64,000 bases of DNA from contig CAKPIS010000002.1 in assembly GCA_934162425.1 (NCBI GenBank), positions 149,742 through 213,741 on the forward strand, in the 5' to 3' direction. The DNA is from an uncultured Bacilli bacterium (lineage in GTDB: Bacteria; Bacillota_I; Bacilli_A; RF39; UBA660). The translations under genes and the position numbers were made by a program. The stretch's first letter is position 1. The number at the start of each line of letters is the position of its first letter. The notes under the pieces were generated by a model that was not told the DNA's origin, did no database searches, and worked only from the letters and a program-made list of their open reading frames with translations. Positions 44,018 through 53,257 of the stretch are shown one piece after another.

Positions 44018-45391
44018 TTAATCTTTTTCAAAGAAAGCTTTGTATCCTAAATAAGCCTCATATATATCAAATTTACTTGCAACTTCATATGGAGAGTGCA
44101 TTGAAATTATTGGTACACCACAGTCAATAACATCCATTCCTTTATCAGCTAAAATATATGCTATTGTGCCACCACCACCAAGGTCAACTCTTCCTAATTC
44201 AGACACTTGATATTTAACGTTATTTTCTTCAAATATTCCTCTTACTTTTGCAACAAATTCTGCATTAGCATCAGACGCTCCTGATTTACCACGAGACCCT
44301 GTATATTTGTTGAACTCAACCCCATATCCAATATAAGATGCATTGTTTTTTTCAGATGCACTTTGGAAGTTAGGGTCAACTCCTGCACCTACATCTGCTG
44401 AAAGCATCATAGAATTACAGTATGTTTTGTTTATTGCACCAGGATTATTTTCCTCTTTTTTATTTAATAATTCGTTTACAAATAAATCAAACATCTGTGA
44501 ACACATCCCAGTGTTTCCGACACTTCCTATTTCTTCTTTATCTGCAAATATTGAAACAAAAGTTTTATTTCCTGATTTTGCATTAACTAATGCCAAAAGG
44601 TTAGTATAGGAGCAGACTCTGTCGTCTTGACCGTATGCTGCAACCATGGATTTATCAAAGCCTAGGTGTCTTGCTTTAAAGCTAGGTACAGCTTCAAGTT
44701 CTGAACTATAAAAATCAATTTCATTTATCTTATATTTTTCGTTTATTATTTTCATAATATTTTCTTTAACAGAATCATTATTTGAAGGAATGCTACCAAC
44801 TAATATGTTTAAGTCTTCACCCTTAATAGCTTTTCCAATCTTATTTTCATATTGCTCTTCAGCTAGGTGAGGTAATATATCAGTTATTGTAAATACGGGA
44901 TCATCATCTTTTTCTCCTATATTTATTTCTATTTTTTCGCCATTTGGTTTAACTACTACGCCTTTAAGCGATAATGGAATAGTTGTCCATTGATACTTTT
45001 TAATTCCACCATAATAATGCGTTTTAAAAAGAGCAAGCTTTGCATCCTCATAAAGAGGATTAGGTTTTAAGTCTAGTCTTGGTGAATCTATATGAGAACC
45101 AACTAGGTTAAATCCATTTTCTAACTTTTCTGTACCAATAACAGCAGCATATACACTTTTATCTCTATTAAGCATATATACTTTATCTCCAGCACTTAGT
45201 TTTCTAACGTTTTTAATATCAATAAAACCATTAGACTTTAGTTTTTCCACAATATATTTTGATGTTTCTCTTTCAGTTTTACATTCATTTAAAAAGTCTA
45301 TATATCCATTAGAAAAATTAAATATTTTATCTTTTTCTTCATCATTTAAATTAATCCAACCACAAGTTTTTTTATTTAATATATTTTCCAT
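44018..45391 (-). CDS. M18 family zinc aminopeptidase (ApeA-like)
   Basis: This cytosolic aminopeptidase of the M18 family has 457 residues from ATG 45391, behind AGGAGGAATTTT. Zinc ligands and catalytic residues lie in LVGSHIDSPRLDLKPNPLYE (about 84), the catalytic Glu pair of FADKEEIGSVG (about 289), SADVGAGVDPNF (about 336) and VPIISMHSPYE near the end. The tetrahedral particles of this family trim peptides downstream of proteases. An upstream in-frame ATG has no ribosome-binding site. A second M18 gene lies at 47889-49187 and belongs to a different subgroup. Confidence 0.92.
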   Translation of the reverse strand: MENILNKKTCGWINLNDEEKDKIFNFSNGYIDFLNECKTERETSKYIVEKLKSNGFIDIKNVRKLSAGDKVYMLNRDKSVYAAVIGTEKLENGFNLVGSHIDSPRLDLKPNPLYEDAKLALFKTHYYGGIKKYQWTTIPLSLKGVVVKPNGEKIEINIGEKDDDPVFTITDILPHLAEEQYENKIGKAIKGEDLNILVGSIPSNNDSVKENIMKIINEKYKINEIDFYSSELEAVPSFKARHLGFDKSMVAAYGQDDRVCSYTNLLALVNAKSGNKTFVSIFADKEEIGSVGNTGMCSQMFDLFVNELLNKKEENNPGAINKTYCNSMMLSADVGAGVDPNFQSASEKNNASYIGYGVEFNKYTGSRGKSGASDANAEFVAKVRGIFEENNVKYQVSELGRVDLGGGGTIAYILADKGMDVIDCGVPIISMHSPYEVASKFDIYEAYLGYKAFFEKD

Positions 45392-45509
45392 AAAATTCCT
45401 CCTAATTATATAATACCACGTTAATAAAAAAATATTAAACAAATTAGTAATATTATTTTTAATTTGTACATAGATTTAAGATGAACAGTTTAGTATAGGG
45501 AGGATATTT

Positions 45510-46373
45510 ATGAATATTAATGATACTAAAAGATTTTATAAGGAAGATGCGAAAAAATATATTATAAAAAATAATAAAGATTTTATATCGTACATCTATG
45601 ATATTGTACTTCATGGTTACACATCTTTTGCTAGCTTAGATGATTATCAAAGTCTTATAGATAATATTGTAAAATGGTATGAAATAAAGTACCCTGATGC
45701 ACAAATTATGTGCTATGAACATGGTTATGATGGATGCAGAATAAAATCACTTGATAAATATATGAGCATAGAGCAGTTTATGTATAGATTAAAGAAAAAT
45801 GAAGCTGATGTACTTAAATGTTATTATAGAGGAAAAGGTAGTGCACTTAAAAACGTATATGATAATAATGGCGTTAAAATTGGTTATGAACCTATTATAT
45901 ATTTACAGATAAATAAGCGTAACAAAGAAGGAGTTAGTAATAATTTCTTGATTCATGCAAATAGTATTACAGGTCTTATAGAACATACTAATGATCTTGT
46001 GAAAATAATTAACAATCATAGTGTTAGCTTAGAGCAATTATACGATGTATTAAAAAGTAATTATAGTAAAAGATTAGAATTTGATGAACTAAAAAAATGT
46101 ATATATAATCATGATTGTGATGAAAATTTAAGAAAAAAACTATTAGAACTCGCTTCATTAAAGATGTTATATTCAAAAAACACTACTTCAGAAATTGGTT
46201 ATGAGAGAGCTAAAAAATTTATAAGTGAATTTAATGATAAATTTAAGATAAATTTAACTACACATGAAATAGATAAGATTATGAATGTAGATTATTCTAA
46301 AAATTCATTTAATAGATATGTAGAGGACTTTAAGGATAAATGCAATTTAAAAATAAAAAATAATAAACTTTAA
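45510..46373 (+). CDS. Hypothetical protein, 287 residues
   Basis: I do not recognise this protein. It starts at ATG 45510 behind GGGAGGATATTT. It is rich in Tyr, Lys, Asn and Asp with no membrane segment. The first half has features such as YEHGYDGCRIKSLDKYMSIE and YRGKGSALKNVYDNNG; the middle, YEPIIYLQINKRNKEG, looks like a compact globular domain. The C-terminal third is helical and charged. It may share a message with the next two genes on the same strand (gaps of 128 and 39 bases). I see no link to known mobile genes. Confidence 0.7.
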   Translation: MNINDTKRFYKEDAKKYIIKNNKDFISYIYDIVLHGYTSFASLDDYQSLIDNIVKWYEIKYPDAQIMCYEHGYDGCRIKSLDKYMSIEQFMYRLKKNEADVLKCYYRGKGSALKNVYDNNGVKIGYEPIIYLQINKRNKEGVSNNFLIHANSITGLIEHTNDLVKIINNHSVSLEQLYDVLKSNYSKRLEFDELKKCIYNHDCDENLRKKLLELASLKMLYSKNTTSEIGYERAKKFISEFNDKFKINLTTHEIDKIMNVDYSKNSFNRYVEDFKDKCNLKIKNNKL

Positions 46374-46467
46374 AGCGTTAATAAATGGTAATATAGAATT
46401 GAGTTTAAATATCAATTCTATTTTTTGTAAATAAAAATGATTAAATAAAGACTTTAATTAAGAAAAA

Positions 46468-46476
46468 TGATACAAT
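46468..46476 (+). promoter_or_regulatory. Extended -10 promoter for the 46502 gene
   Basis: TGATACAAT (46468-46476), about 14 bases before the TAGGAG ribosome-binding site. Confidence 0.45.
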
Positions 46477-46501
46477 TATTATAGAATATAGGAGTGGTAA
46501 A

Positions 46502-47317
46502 GTGATAATAGATGTAAGGCAAACCATATCAGAGAGAAAAAACGAATTTGAAATATCATATAACAATAAAATGATATATAGATCAGTGCTTCCTTTTATT
46601 AATGTACTTGGAAGTTTTGACTTGGAAAAGCTTAGAGAAATAAAGGTATATGATGAAAATAATAATTTAAAATATAAAACAAGTTATAATTATATTGATA
46701 ATAAATTAGAAGAGTTAATTCCGCTAAAATACTTGGTAACAAAATCACAAAAGTTTAATCAACTAAAATTTATAAATCTAAATGATAATGATGAAATATC
46801 AATATTCTTTGAAATGAATGGAGTTTGGAATGGTTGTATTATAGTTAAATATAAAGATATGATTTATAGATGCTATTCAGTAGAAGATGGATATATTAGA
46901 CACATATGCATATATAATGATGATGCTCAAATAGGAGAATTATTAAAACCAAATGTTATAATAGATGGAAAAGATGAATATAGAATTTATTTAAAAGACG
47001 AGTATTCTTATTTAAAAGATGCTTTATCAATGCTAGCTTTATATATAGATAGAACTGAATATAATTCTAGTTATTTAAAAAATGACAGTGTAAGAATAAG
47101 TAAAAATTTTTCATACTCAAAAATAAATAAATACTATGACCCAAATTGGGTAAAAAATAATTTTGATTCTACTGATTATTTTAATAAGATAAATGAAGAA
47201 GCACTTGAAATGCAAAAGAATATTATGAAAAAATTCAAGTCTTTAATAACAATTATTGGTACTATATTTGCGGTACTTATAATTATTACTATAATTTTAT
47301 CGGTTGTATTGTTATAG
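46502..47317 (+). CDS. Hypothetical tail-anchored membrane protein
   Basis: I do not recognise this 271-residue protein. It starts with GTG 46502 after AGGAGTGG. The body is soluble with many beta-strand-like segments (NEFEISYNNKMIYRSVLPFI, VYDENNNLKYKTSYNYID), a little like Tubby/LURP-type barrels, but this is not secure. A single C-terminal membrane helix (about 248-271, IIGTIFAVLIIITIILSVVL) would anchor it with the body inside the cell. The next gene follows 39 bases later. Confidence 0.68.
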   Translation: MIIDVRQTISERKNEFEISYNNKMIYRSVLPFINVLGSFDLEKLREIKVYDENNNLKYKTSYNYIDNKLEELIPLKYLVTKSQKFNQLKFINLNDNDEISIFFEMNGVWNGCIIVKYKDMIYRCYSVEDGYIRHICIYNDDAQIGELLKPNVIIDGKDEYRIYLKDEYSYLKDALSMLALYIDRTEYNSSYLKNDSVRISKNFSYSKINKYYDPNWVKNNFDSTDYFNKINEEALEMQKNIMKKFKSLITIIGTIFAVLIIITIILSVVLL

Positions 47318-47356
47318 AGTTAATAAAAAGTTAAAAATACAAAAAGAGGTGATTTT

Positions 47357-47809
47357 ATGCAAGCAAATGTTGATAGAACGAAAAATGAAAAAAATGTAAT
47401 TAGTGATGAAGGTCAATACAAATTATTTGGAACAATGAATATGTTTGATTTTGTGCCTGACTTTATGTATCCAGTATTTGAAAAAAATGGAGAATATTAT
47501 TTTCAAAACAGTGATAACAGTATGGAAATAGACTCATTTTATAAAATTTGTGGGGAAAAACATTTAGAGAGAATTAAACCACTTACCTTTTCTTTTAATA
47601 AATTAATAAATGTAAAAGAATATTACGCAGTTGGTGATGAGCCTTTGGTAGCTTTTGAAACAAGTGAAGAAAAATATTTTATAGGAACTAGTGATGTTTT
47701 TAATGAATTTATAAAAGCTATAAAAATTGAAAATGAAGTGTTATCTGAAATTATTACTGATTTTCAAAATGAAGTTAAATTAGCAAAAACTTTAAGAAAG
47801 AAAAATTAA
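47357..47809 (+). CDS. Hypothetical protein, 150 residues
   Basis: I do not recognise this protein. ATG 47357 follows AAGAGGTGATTTT. It is acidic and soluble with no membrane segment. Segments such as YKLFGTMNMFDFVPDFMYPV and PLVAFETSEEKYFIGTSDVF suggest a globular fold, followed by a helical Lys-rich end (VKLAKTLRKKN). It lies in the same direction as, and close behind, the tail-anchored protein gene and is probably co-transcribed with it. Confidence 0.68.
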   Translation: MQANVDRTKNEKNVISDEGQYKLFGTMNMFDFVPDFMYPVFEKNGEYYFQNSDNSMEIDSFYKICGEKHLERIKPLTFSFNKLINVKEYYAVGDEPLVAFETSEEKYFIGTSDVFNEFIKAIKIENEVLSEIITDFQNEVKLAKTLRKKN

Positions 47810-47821
47810 GAATTTGTTTAT

Positions 47822-47847
47822 AAAAAAATTAGCTATTTCTAGCTAAT
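47822..47847 (-). terminator. Terminator after the second M18 gene
   Basis: Arms ATTAGCT and AGCTAAT (47828-47834 with 47841-47847); on the minus strand a run of seven T residues follows. Confidence 0.75.
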
Positions 47848-47888
47848 GGTTTAATAAGTTGCAAAAGATTAAAAAATGCAATTATTAC

Positions 47889-49187
47889 TTATTTATGTAA
47901 TACTTTAATTTTATTTTGTTTTTTTACAATTGAACTATTATAAAATTCTAATATAGCTTTATACATATATAGGGCATCTTTACTACCAATAGTTTCATTT
48001 GTAGAATGCATTGCTAATTGTGGAAGTCCTATATCAACAGAATCAACACTTACCTGACTTTGTGAAATTCCACCTAATGTTGCTCCACATTTCATATCTG
48101 ATCTACAAGCAAAATCTTGAACGGGCACATCAGCATATTCACATATTCCTTTAAAAATTGAACCGGTTACTGCATCAGTTGTGTAATTTGGATGATGTTT
48201 TATTACTATACCATTATTTAATAATACTTTATTTGTAGGATCAGATTTCGATGCTGCGGCTGGATGAATTGCATGAGCGTTATCTGCACTAACAACAAAT
48301 GTATTATTTAAAGCAGGTAATAAATCAATTTTAGCTGATGAACAAATTCTTGTTAAAATATCCAATAAGAAAGTTGAATCAGCCCCCTGAGGTGTAAGAC
48401 TACCGATTTCCTCGTTATTAAACGCACATAATACATCAATTGAATTCATATTATTTGATTTTATAAAAGCTTCAAATGATGGATATAAAGATCCTAAGTC
48501 ATCTAATCTTGGCGCTAATATCATTTCATCATTTAATCCAACATATTTTGATTTATCTCTATTATATAAATATAAATCATAATCACAAATTTTTTGAACA
48601 TCTTTACCTTGCTTACTTAATTCTTCTCTAATAACGTCCTCTAATTGTTTTTCATTACCAATAGACATCACTGGTAACAAATCAACTTGATGATTCAATT
48701 TGTTCTTTTCGTTAGCATCAAGATTTATATGAATTGCTTGACTTGGAATAATTAACATATCTTTTTCTATGTTAATCAATTGTTTTTCGTATACACTATC
48801 GATTACTGTTATGACTCTTCCTGCTAATGATAAAGGTCTATCTAGCCAGGTATAGTTTAACATCCCGCCATATCCGGAAACATTTAATTTTAAGTATGTT
48901 CCATCATACATTTCTGGTTTTGTTTTTACTGTAAAGCTTGGAGAATCTGTATGAGCAGCCACAACATTAAAACCAATATCCTTTCTATCAGTCATATTAA
49001 AAGCAATTAAAGATGAATCATTTCTTACAACAAAATATTTACCATCTTCTTTAAGATTCCATGTTTCTCCTTCAAATAATTCAGTATATCCTTCTTTTAA
49101 AAGTTTGTTTTTTAAGTTGTCAACGCAATAATATGCATTTGGAGTATTATCTATAAACTCCATCATTTTGTTATTAATACAATTCAT
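47889..49187 (-). CDS. M18 family zinc aminopeptidase (ApeB/aspartyl aminopeptidase-like)
   Basis: This second M18 aminopeptidase in the window has 432 residues. Zinc ligands and catalytic residues lie in VVAAHTDSPSFTVKTKP (about 76-92), FNNEEIGSLTPQGADS (about 250), VSADNAHAIHPAAASKSDP (about 295-313) and LPQLAMHSTNETIGSKD near the end. The HAIHP and HHPNYTTDA blocks match the aspartyl aminopeptidase branch, unlike the ApeA-like protein at 44018-45391. ATG 49187 follows AGGAGG. The two enzymes probably divide peptides by N-terminal residue. Confidence 0.92.
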   Translation of the reverse strand: MNCINNKMMEFIDNTPNAYYCVDNLKNKLLKEGYTELFEGETWNLKEDGKYFVVRNDSSLIAFNMTDRKDIGFNVVAAHTDSPSFTVKTKPEMYDGTYLKLNVSGYGGMLNYTWLDRPLSLAGRVITVIDSVYEKQLINIEKDMLIIPSQAIHINLDANEKNKLNHQVDLLPVMSIGNEKQLEDVIREELSKQGKDVQKICDYDLYLYNRDKSKYVGLNDEMILAPRLDDLGSLYPSFEAFIKSNNMNSIDVLCAFNNEEIGSLTPQGADSTFLLDILTRICSSAKIDLLPALNNTFVVSADNAHAIHPAAASKSDPTNKVLLNNGIVIKHHPNYTTDAVTGSIFKGICEYADVPVQDFACRSDMKCGATLGGISQSQVSVDSVDIGLPQLAMHSTNETIGSKDALYMYKAILEFYNSSIVKKQNKIKVLHK

Positions 49188-49333
49188 AATAACCTCCTTA
49201 TTTGATAAGTTATTATATATTAAAAATATGTAAATTTCAATATTTTTAAATAAAAAGAATGGTTTTATAGTGCTATTTTTCTAAGAGTATTGATTTTTGT
49301 CAACACACCTTTTGGTGCGGTTGAAATTTCAAA

Positions 49334-49370
49334 AAAAATGTACAATATTTTTGACGTATTGTACATTTTT
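49334..49370 (-). terminator. Long perfect hairpin downstream of tRNA-Thr
   Basis: A 14-bp perfect stem (49334-49347 with 49357-49370) with a nine-base loop and T-runs on both strands. It is the likely terminator of the tRNA transcript. The rest of 49188-49449 holds no gene that I can see. Confidence 0.8.
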
Positions 49371-49449
49371 GTGTTTTTTGGATAATTTTTGCGCAATCAT
49401 AGTGCATTTCAATATATAAACTCGAAAAGTCTGGGTTACTAAACAATTG

Positions 49450-49524
49450 TGGTGCCACTTGTAGGAATCGGACCTACAGCTAATCATTACGAGTGACTTG
49501 TTTTACCATTAAACTAAAGTGGCA
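49450..49524 (-). tRNA. tRNA-Thr (anticodon CGT)
   Basis: The minus strand folds as a full cloverleaf. The acceptor stem TGCCACT pairs with AGTGGCA, the anticodon loop is CTCGTAA with anticodon CGT (reads ACG), the T-loop is GATTCC-type, and CCA is encoded. It stands alone, followed by a strong hairpin terminator. It reads a codon that is rare in this AT-rich genome. Confidence 0.95.
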
Positions 49525-49533
49525 TATAAAGTT

Positions 49534-50043
49534 CTATTTAAAGAACCCGTTCTCAACAAATTTTGTTTCATTTATTACCATAAAAGCATTTTTATCAATG
49601 CTTTTTATAATACTTTTTAAATCATCCATGTGCTTTTTTTCAGCTTCTATAAATAGCATTAATTTTTTAGTATTATTTTTACCCTTACAACTAACTTTTG
49701 TAACAGCAAATCCAGCATTTCTTATCTTATCTATTTTTTCTTCTTTAACATAATTCATTACAACTTGCATAGAAACTTTTCCTTTAATTAAAGTATTAGA
49801 AAGCGTTGTTCCTATAAAAGTTCCAAGTGCATATCCGCCAGCATATGATAAAGAAATCCATATACTTTTGATGTTGGTATTTAATGCTTCTTTAACCACT
49901 AAAAACCAAATTATTACATCAATAAATCCTAGTATTGTTGCAATTAATCTTTTGTTTTTAACCGTTAACACTGTTACTAATGTTGCAAGTGAGACATCTA
50001 CTACTCTTGCGAAGAATATTTTAATGCAAAGATAAAATAGCAT
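49534..50043 (-). CDS. UPF0316/DUF2179 family membrane protein (YebE-like)
   Basis: The 169-residue protein has three N-terminal membrane segments (about 5-25, 33-50 and 60-82) and a cytoplasmic C-terminal DUF2179-type domain (about 95-160). Marks: ARVVDVSLATLVTVLTVKNK near the start, YAGGYALGTFIGTTLSN in the middle, and GFAVTKVSCKGKNNTKKLML in the C-terminal domain. The function of this family is unknown; the C-terminal domain is thought to bind a ligand. It may share the tRNA-Thr promoter region, since both are read leftward and only nine bases apart. Confidence 0.85.
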   Translation of the reverse strand: MLFYLCIKIFFARVVDVSLATLVTVLTVKNKRLIATILGFIDVIIWFLVVKEALNTNIKSIWISLSYAGGYALGTFIGTTLSNTLIKGKVSMQVVMNYVKEEKIDKIRNAGFAVTKVSCKGKNNTKKLMLFIEAEKKHMDDLKSIIKSIDKNAFMVINETKFVENGFFK

Positions 50044-50103
50044 CTTTCATTCCTCCTTTATATCTTATCATAATTATTTTGTTACATCAATCTAAAATTA
50101 TTA

Positions 50104-50112
50104 TGATATAAT
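50104..50112 (+). promoter_or_regulatory. Extended -10 promoter for the 50130 gene
   Basis: TGATATAAT (50104-50112), about 8 bases before the GGAGG ribosome-binding site. Confidence 0.5.
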
Positions 50113-50129
50113 AACTTTTGGAGGCAAAA

Positions 50130-50855
50130 ATGAACAAAGAAATTTTTCTTAGAAAAAACACAAAACTTTTATTTATATTAAATATAGTATATTTACTTTT
50201 TATAGTAATGCTAAAAAATACATTTTTAAAATTAGGATATAATTCTTCTATTATAAGTATATGGTTCATCTTATGCATAGTATTTTTTATAATATCTATT
50301 TTCTTCAATGCATTATTGTTATTTAAAGAATTTAATGAAAAAAAGTCACTAGTTATAATTATAATATTATTTATCATAATATCTTCTTTAAGTGTAATTA
50401 TGCCAGTTACTATAAATAAAGCTTATGAAAAAGAGTTTTCTAAAATAGGAATTAAATTAAGTGATTATTGCAAAACATATGGTTGTGATACATATGAAAC
50501 TATATGTAGAAAAAATAATAAAGAGTTTATAATAAATAAAAAGTATTTTGATTATGATGGTAGAGAAAATGATATAAAAATAGTAACAACATATGATAAA
50601 GAAAAGGTTTTAAGCGTTAACATGACTATATATTCTGATAATGAGATGTTTTCTAGTGAAATAATCAAAAATGCATTGGATGGATATATTAATAATTTTA
50701 ATTATTCCATTAGTGCTGAAATGGTTAATAAAGCATTTGAAAAAAGATTCACTGGTAAGATAAAAGATGATATATCAACATATGAAGTTAAAGAAATATA
50801 TAAAGATAATACTTTAACTAAACTTAAAACTATAATAAACTTTAATTTTAAATAA
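50130..50855 (+). CDS. Hypothetical membrane protein, 241 residues
   Basis: I do not recognise this protein. The start is ATG 50130 after TGGAGGCAAAA. Three hydrophobic helices (about 13-30, 43-65 and 73-95) are followed by a C-terminal domain of about 140 residues, probably outside the cell. That domain contains two cysteines in YCKTYGCDTYETICRKN that could form a disulfide, and a beta-rich segment after it. It lies just upstream of cdaA but has its own promoter, and cdaA has another. Confidence 0.7.
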   Translation: MNKEIFLRKNTKLLFILNIVYLLFIVMLKNTFLKLGYNSSIISIWFILCIVFFIISIFFNALLLFKEFNEKKSLVIIIILFIIISSLSVIMPVTINKAYEKEFSKIGIKLSDYCKTYGCDTYETICRKNNKEFIINKKYFDYDGRENDIKIVTTYDKEKVLSVNMTIYSDNEMFSSEIIKNALDGYINNFNYSISAEMVNKAFEKRFTGKIKDDISTYEVKEIYKDNTLTKLKTIINFNFK

Positions 50856-50928
50856 TTAATTTTTTTCTTTATATAATAAGGCGAAGACTAGGTATAAGAA
50901 AATTTGTTTTTAAAAAATCATTTTATTG

Positions 50929-50937
50929 TGATATAAT
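50929..50937 (+). promoter_or_regulatory. Extended -10 promoter for cdaA
   Basis: TGATATAAT (50929-50937), about 38 bases before the TAGGAGG ribosome-binding site. Confidence 0.5.
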
Positions 50938-50984
50938 CTTATTATAAAAGAAAATGAATATTAAGGGAAATGTTAGGAGGATAT

Positions 50985-51803
50985 ATGAGTTTAGATAATG
51001 TGCTTACAATACTAAAAGATATAATTGATGTTTGTATAGTTTGGGCAGGACTATATTTCATTTTAAAAAGTATAAAGAATAATGTTAAATTTACAATGTT
51101 ATTTAAGGGAATAATAATAATAGTTTTAATTAAAATACTAAGTGATGTATTTGATTTAAAAACAATTGGACTTCTTCTTGAATATGTAGTTGTTTGGGGA
51201 CCACTTGCTTTGGTAATAATATTCCAACCAGAAATAAGATCTGTATTAGAACAGTTAGGTAGATCACAATTGCTTGGAAGACATAAGGTTCTTACTATAT
51301 CAGAACGTGAAAGAATAGTGTATGAGATAGGTCTTGCTTTGGAGTACTTAAAAAAGCATAGAATAGGAGCTTTAATAGTTATTGAAAGAGATAATTCGTT
51401 AGCTGAATACATAGAGCGTTCTAAAAAGTTATATGCTGAAATATCAAATGAGTTATTAGTTGCAATATTCTTTCCTGATAACCCACTTCATGATGGTGGT
51501 GTAATTATTCAAGGAGATAAGATAACAAGTGCCGGTGCAATATTTCCAACAACAGTAGAAATGAAGTTTAGCAAAAGATTAGGTACAAGACATAGAGCTG
51601 CTATTGGAATAAGTGAAGAGACCGATGCAATTGCTATTATCGTATCAGAAGAAACTGGTAGAATATCTATTGCTATTAATGGAGAGTTAAAGTATAACTT
51701 ATCACTTGATGAGGCAAAGATGACTATATTAGAAGAATTAAAGCCTAAGAAAACCGCTGAGTTCGATTATGAAATAGAAGAGGTTGGTGAAGATGATGAG
51801 TAA
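50985..51803 (+). CDS. cdaA: Diadenylate cyclase CdaA
   Basis: CdaA makes the second messenger c-di-AMP, which controls potassium and osmolyte uptake. It has 272 residues from ATG 50985 behind AGGAGGATAT. Three membrane helices occupy about residues 8-85. The DAC domain carries HRIGALIVIERDNSLAEYIE, the catalytic DGG motif NPLHDGGVIIQGD (about 168-180), FPTTVEMKFSKRLGTRHRAA and ETGRISIA. It overlaps ybbR by about 11 bases. In Bacillus the third gene is glmM; here rplM follows instead. Confidence 0.96.
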   Translation: MSLDNVLTILKDIIDVCIVWAGLYFILKSIKNNVKFTMLFKGIIIIVLIKILSDVFDLKTIGLLLEYVVVWGPLALVIIFQPEIRSVLEQLGRSQLLGRHKVLTISERERIVYEIGLALEYLKKHRIGALIVIERDNSLAEYIERSKKLYAEISNELLVAIFFPDNPLHDGGVIIQGDKITSAGAIFPTTVEMKFSKRLGTRHRAAIGISEETDAIAIIVSEETGRISIAINGELKYNLSLDEAKMTILEELKPKKTAEFDYEIEEVGEDDE

Positions 51804-53139
51804 GTTATTTAAGGCAATTGGAAAATTTATAGATAAGAAGATAGTACTTCCTATAACTAGGGTATTTGTTGCTATTTCAAATAAAATAAAATTAAATGGC
51901 CGTGGATTTGAAAAGTTTATTACTAGAAAACCAGGTTTAATTATAGTTTCATTATTAGTTGCTCTTTTAGCATTCTTTATAGCTGATTCTAAGTCTACAT
52001 CATTAATTGAGACTTCTGCTGAGGTTTTATATGATCAGCCTATATCTGCTAAATATAATGAAGCTGCTTATGTAATTGAAGGGCTTCCTGAAACAGTAGA
52101 TATTACTTTAATTGGAAGAAGATCTGATGTTTATTTAGCTAAACAGCTACCTACTAATGACATAGAAGTTGATTTAACTGATTATAAACCAGGTGTTCAT
52201 AAAGTACAGTTAAAATATAAGAAAGCTTTAAGTTCTGTTGAATATAAGCTTGATCCTTCTGTTGCAACTGTTGTTATTTATGAAAAAGTATCAGAAGAAA
52301 AAGAAGTTAATTATGAAGTTATTAATAAAGGCAAGGTTGACTCTAAATTAATGGTTGATAGTGTTTCGTTAAGTGAAGAAAACGTATATGTAAAAGGAAA
52401 TGAGGCAAAGTTAAAAGAAGTATCTACAGTTAAAGCTTTAGTTGATTTGAAAAATTTAACTGAACAAAAAACAGGAGAACAAGTTATTAAAGATGTTAAA
52501 CTTGTTGCATATAATTCAAATGGGGATAAAGTGGATGTTGAAATAGCTCCTGCAACGGTTGATGCAACAGTTAATATTACATCTCCTCAAAAAGAAGTTC
52601 CATTAAAGGTAATACCTAAAAATTATGATAAGATAGTATTTGGTAAATCAATTAGTAGTATAACAACTGATATTACTAAGGTTACTATATATGGTGCATC
52701 AAATAAATTAGATAATATATCTTATATACCGGTTTATGTTGATGTAAGTAATTTAAAGGCTGATAAAAAATATTCAATTACGCTTGAAAAACCATCTGGA
52801 GTAAAAGCTATTAGTGCAACTTCTGTTAATGTAAATGTATCTGTTGGAACAGAATCTGCTAAAGAGTTTGATGATATTTATCTGGAATATGAAAATTTAG
52901 GTGATGGATTAATTGTTCAAGCAGCAAGTGCTGAAAGTACAAAAGTATCTGTAAGTGTTAAGGGAGTATCTAGTGTGTTAAATGATATAGATCCTTCAAC
53001 AATTAAAGCTTATGTTGATTTAAAAGGCTTAGATGTTGGAGAACATGAAATAGACGTATCTGTTAAAGGAACTGATTTAAGAGCTAAATATGAGTCTAAA
53101 ACAACAAAAGTTAAGTTAAGAATAACAAAAAAACAATAA
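51793..53139 (+). CDS. ybbR: YbbR-domain regulator of CdaA
   Basis: CdaR/YbbR is a membrane-anchored extracellular protein that modulates CdaA. It has about 448 residues. A membrane helix (about 50-68, GLIIVSLLVALLAFFIADSK) is followed by several tandem YbbR repeats with the typical motif ...VYIEGLPETVDITLIGRR and similar later blocks (VDLKNL, VDVSNL, VDLKGL at regular distances). The start may be ATG 51793 or 51796, both inside the end of cdaA, showing coupling. Confidence 0.9.
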   Translation: MMSKLFKAIGKFIDKKIVLPITRVFVAISNKIKLNGRGFEKFITRKPGLIIVSLLVALLAFFIADSKSTSLIETSAEVLYDQPISAKYNEAAYVIEGLPETVDITLIGRRSDVYLAKQLPTNDIEVDLTDYKPGVHKVQLKYKKALSSVEYKLDPSVATVVIYEKVSEEKEVNYEVINKGKVDSKLMVDSVSLSEENVYVKGNEAKLKEVSTVKALVDLKNLTEQKTGEQVIKDVKLVAYNSNGDKVDVEIAPATVDATVNITSPQKEVPLKVIPKNYDKIVFGKSISSITTDITKVTIYGASNKLDNISYIPVYVDVSNLKADKKYSITLEKPSGVKAISATSVNVNVSVGTESAKEFDDIYLEYENLGDGLIVQAASAESTKVSVSVKGVSSVLNDIDPSTIKAYVDLKGLDVGEHEIDVSVKGTDLRAKYESKTTKVKLRITKKQ

Positions 53140-53155
53140 AAAGTAATAATATTTG

Positions 53156-53184
53156 TTGACAAATGTACCGATTTAAAGTAGAAT
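53156..53184 (+). promoter_or_regulatory. Strong sigma-A promoter for rplM-rpsI with overlapping inverted repeat
   Basis: TTGACA (53156-53161), 17-base spacer, TAGAAT (53179-53184). A 14-base inverted repeat (13 of 14 matched) spans it: arms 53161-53174 and 53187-53200. It could be an operator, or the right arm could belong to an L13 leader. Confidence 0.85.
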
Positions 53185-53257
53185 TTAAATTGGTACATTT
53201 TACAACCCACATAAGTTTGTATTGGGAACACAAGCTTATAAAGGAAAGGAAAAAAAT
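53185..53257 (+). promoter_or_regulatory. Probable L13 leader region
   Basis: About 65 bases between the transcription start and the rplM ribosome-binding site contain small pairing segments (ACAAGCTTAT near 53228). L13 leader RNAs are known in Firmicutes; I cannot fold this one with certainty. Confidence 0.35.
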
